NCBI GenBank assembly: GCA_029934875.1
Contig: JAOZLK010000194.1
Location: 1-7,685 of the forward strand
Source: Bacteroidales bacterium
Lineage (GTDB): Bacteria; Bacteroidota; Bacteroidia; Bacteroidales; GCA-2748055
Direction of reading: 5' to 3'
DNA length: 7,685 nt
In this document: positions 6,957 to 7,685 of the stretch, piece after piece
Layout: each line of letters starts with the position of its first letter
Position numbering within the stretch: the first letter of the stretch is position 1
Translations under genes and position numbers: made by a program
The notes under the pieces: generated by a model
What the model was told of the DNA's origin: nothing
The model's input: the letters and a program-made list of their open reading frames with translations, nothing else
Databases searched by the model: none

Positions 6957-7685
6957 ATGAAAAGACGACAATTCATCAAAGGTGTGGGGATGAGTTCTGC
7001 AGCACTGGCCACAAGTGCTGCTTATGGTGCAGGCAATCAGGATAAAGAACACAGATTACCGGCCTGGTCCTATGGTGATATAGACTCCCTGGAAGATGTT
7101 ATTTCTCAGGAAGGACTCGTGGTAATCAGGATTGCAATCGTAGATAATCCTGATATGGCAGAGTTCCGGATTTCGGAGCAGGTTCAGGTGAAGAAAGCCT
7201 CAGTCGATAGAGCACACACCTACTCTTTCGAAAAGGAGGTGATGGTTCTCTGGCTAAAGGATGCCACAGAAAAAACTTCCATTCATATCTCCGGGGCGTC
7301 CGGATTTCGCTTCAGCCTGGAAGAGCTTCTCGAAAAAGAAGAGTTATCTGCTACATTGGGAGGAATAAGCATAAAGACAAATTTCTTACTGGACCGGGAA
7401 ATGGGTGAGCTTGCCCTGAAGGATTTTGGAGCCAGTGAACCTGGCAGCGATTTCAATTTTGTAGCCATGGCCGATCCCCAGGGTGGATTACCCGATGATG
7501 CGGATGGACTGAAAACCAGGATGAAAATCCACAATGCCTTTATACAGGAGAGTGTGGAGCTTACCAACCGCCTGGATTTCGATCCCCTTTTTACCATTGT
7601 GGCTGGCGATGTATGCGATGACTGGGGCTATGAAAAGGATCTGGTACAAATGAATGATTTTCTCTCAAACATCAAATCTCCCGTC
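6957..7685 (+). CDS. Tat-exported calcineurin-like metallophosphoesterase (3' end cut by window edge)
   Basis: I translated 243 residues by hand from ATG 6957 to the right edge; the C-terminus is outside the window. The N-terminus MKRRQFIKG matches the twin-arginine motif (RRxFIK), followed by a mildly hydrophobic alanine-rich segment to about residue 26, so it is exported folded, probably with its metals. Residues 27-165 form an unrecognised N-terminal domain. The calcineurin-like domain starts at FVAMADPQGG (168-177; first metal Asp D173) and AGDVCDDWG (216-224; D218). The first motif reads DPQ where many members have DxH; this is seen in some phosphodiesterases of the superfamily. The remaining motifs (GNH(D/E), and the later His motifs) lie beyond the edge. 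It is divergent from the glycan operon, so a functional tie is possible but not shown. The target phosphate ester is unknown. Confidence 0.85.
   Translation, partial: MKRRQFIKGVGMSSAALATSAAYGAGNQDKEHRLPAWSYGDIDSLEDVISQEGLVVIRIAIVDNPDMAEFRISEQVQVKKASVDRAHTYSFEKEVMVLWLKDATEKTSIHISGASGFRFSLEELLEKEELSATLGGISIKTNFLLDREMGELALKDFGASEPGSDFNFVAMADPQGGLPDDADGLKTRMKIHNAFIQESVELTNRLDFDPLFTIVAGDVCDDWGYEKDLVQMNDFLSNIKSPV

Noticed and set aside
7283..7597. A 104-codon minus-strand open frame
   Set aside because: It is serine/arginine-rich shadow sequence opposite the metallophosphoesterase, which carries Tat and metal motifs in frame.
1..7685. CRISPR arrays, tRNA/rRNA genes, insertion sequences or attachment sites
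   Set aside because: I saw no spaced repeats, RNA gene signatures, transposase motifs or terminal repeats; nearly all of the window is coding.

Overview
The window looks like part of a glycan-degradation locus from a Bacteroidota bacterium, possibly marine or gut. The evidence is that most genes lack a strong Shine-Dalgarno sequence, upstream regions are A/T-rich, and lipoprotein and Sec-exported carbohydrate-active enzymes are packed together. No 16S rRNA or other taxonomic marker is present, so the taxon is an inference.

Layout: positions 6792 down to 1 hold six tightly packed genes on the minus strand that read as one operon. In transcription order they are a lipoprotein GH29 alpha-L-fucosidase (6792-5119), an uncharacterised lipoprotein (5089-4013), an SGNH/GDSL-type esterase (about 3980-3210), an alpha/beta-hydrolase esterase (3205-2360), a second and divergent alpha/beta-hydrolase (2352-1402), and a type I (formylglycine) sulfatase (1405 to beyond position 1). 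The gaps are 29 bp, about 32 bp, 4 bp and 7 bp, followed by an ATGA stop/start overlap. All six products start with an export signal. On the plus strand, a divergent Tat-exported metallophosphoesterase begins at 6957 and runs off the right edge. The 164 bp between the two divergent genes carry a perfect 8-2-8 inverted repeat that may be an operator.

How the genes may work together: a fucosidase, a sulfatase and three esterase-like hydrolases are what would be needed to strip sulfate, acyl groups and fucose from a sulfated, acylated fucose-containing polysaccharide such as a fucoidan-like glycan. This is inference; no substrate is proven. No SusC/SusD pair, endo-acting enzyme or regulator is visible, so this would be only a fragment of a utilisation locus. 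The least understood gene is the lipoprotein at 4013-5089. It belongs to no family I can name, yet it sits second in the operon and is the best candidate for something undescribed. The fucosidase is also notable because the usual HWG motif near the start of the GH29 barrel reads DWG.
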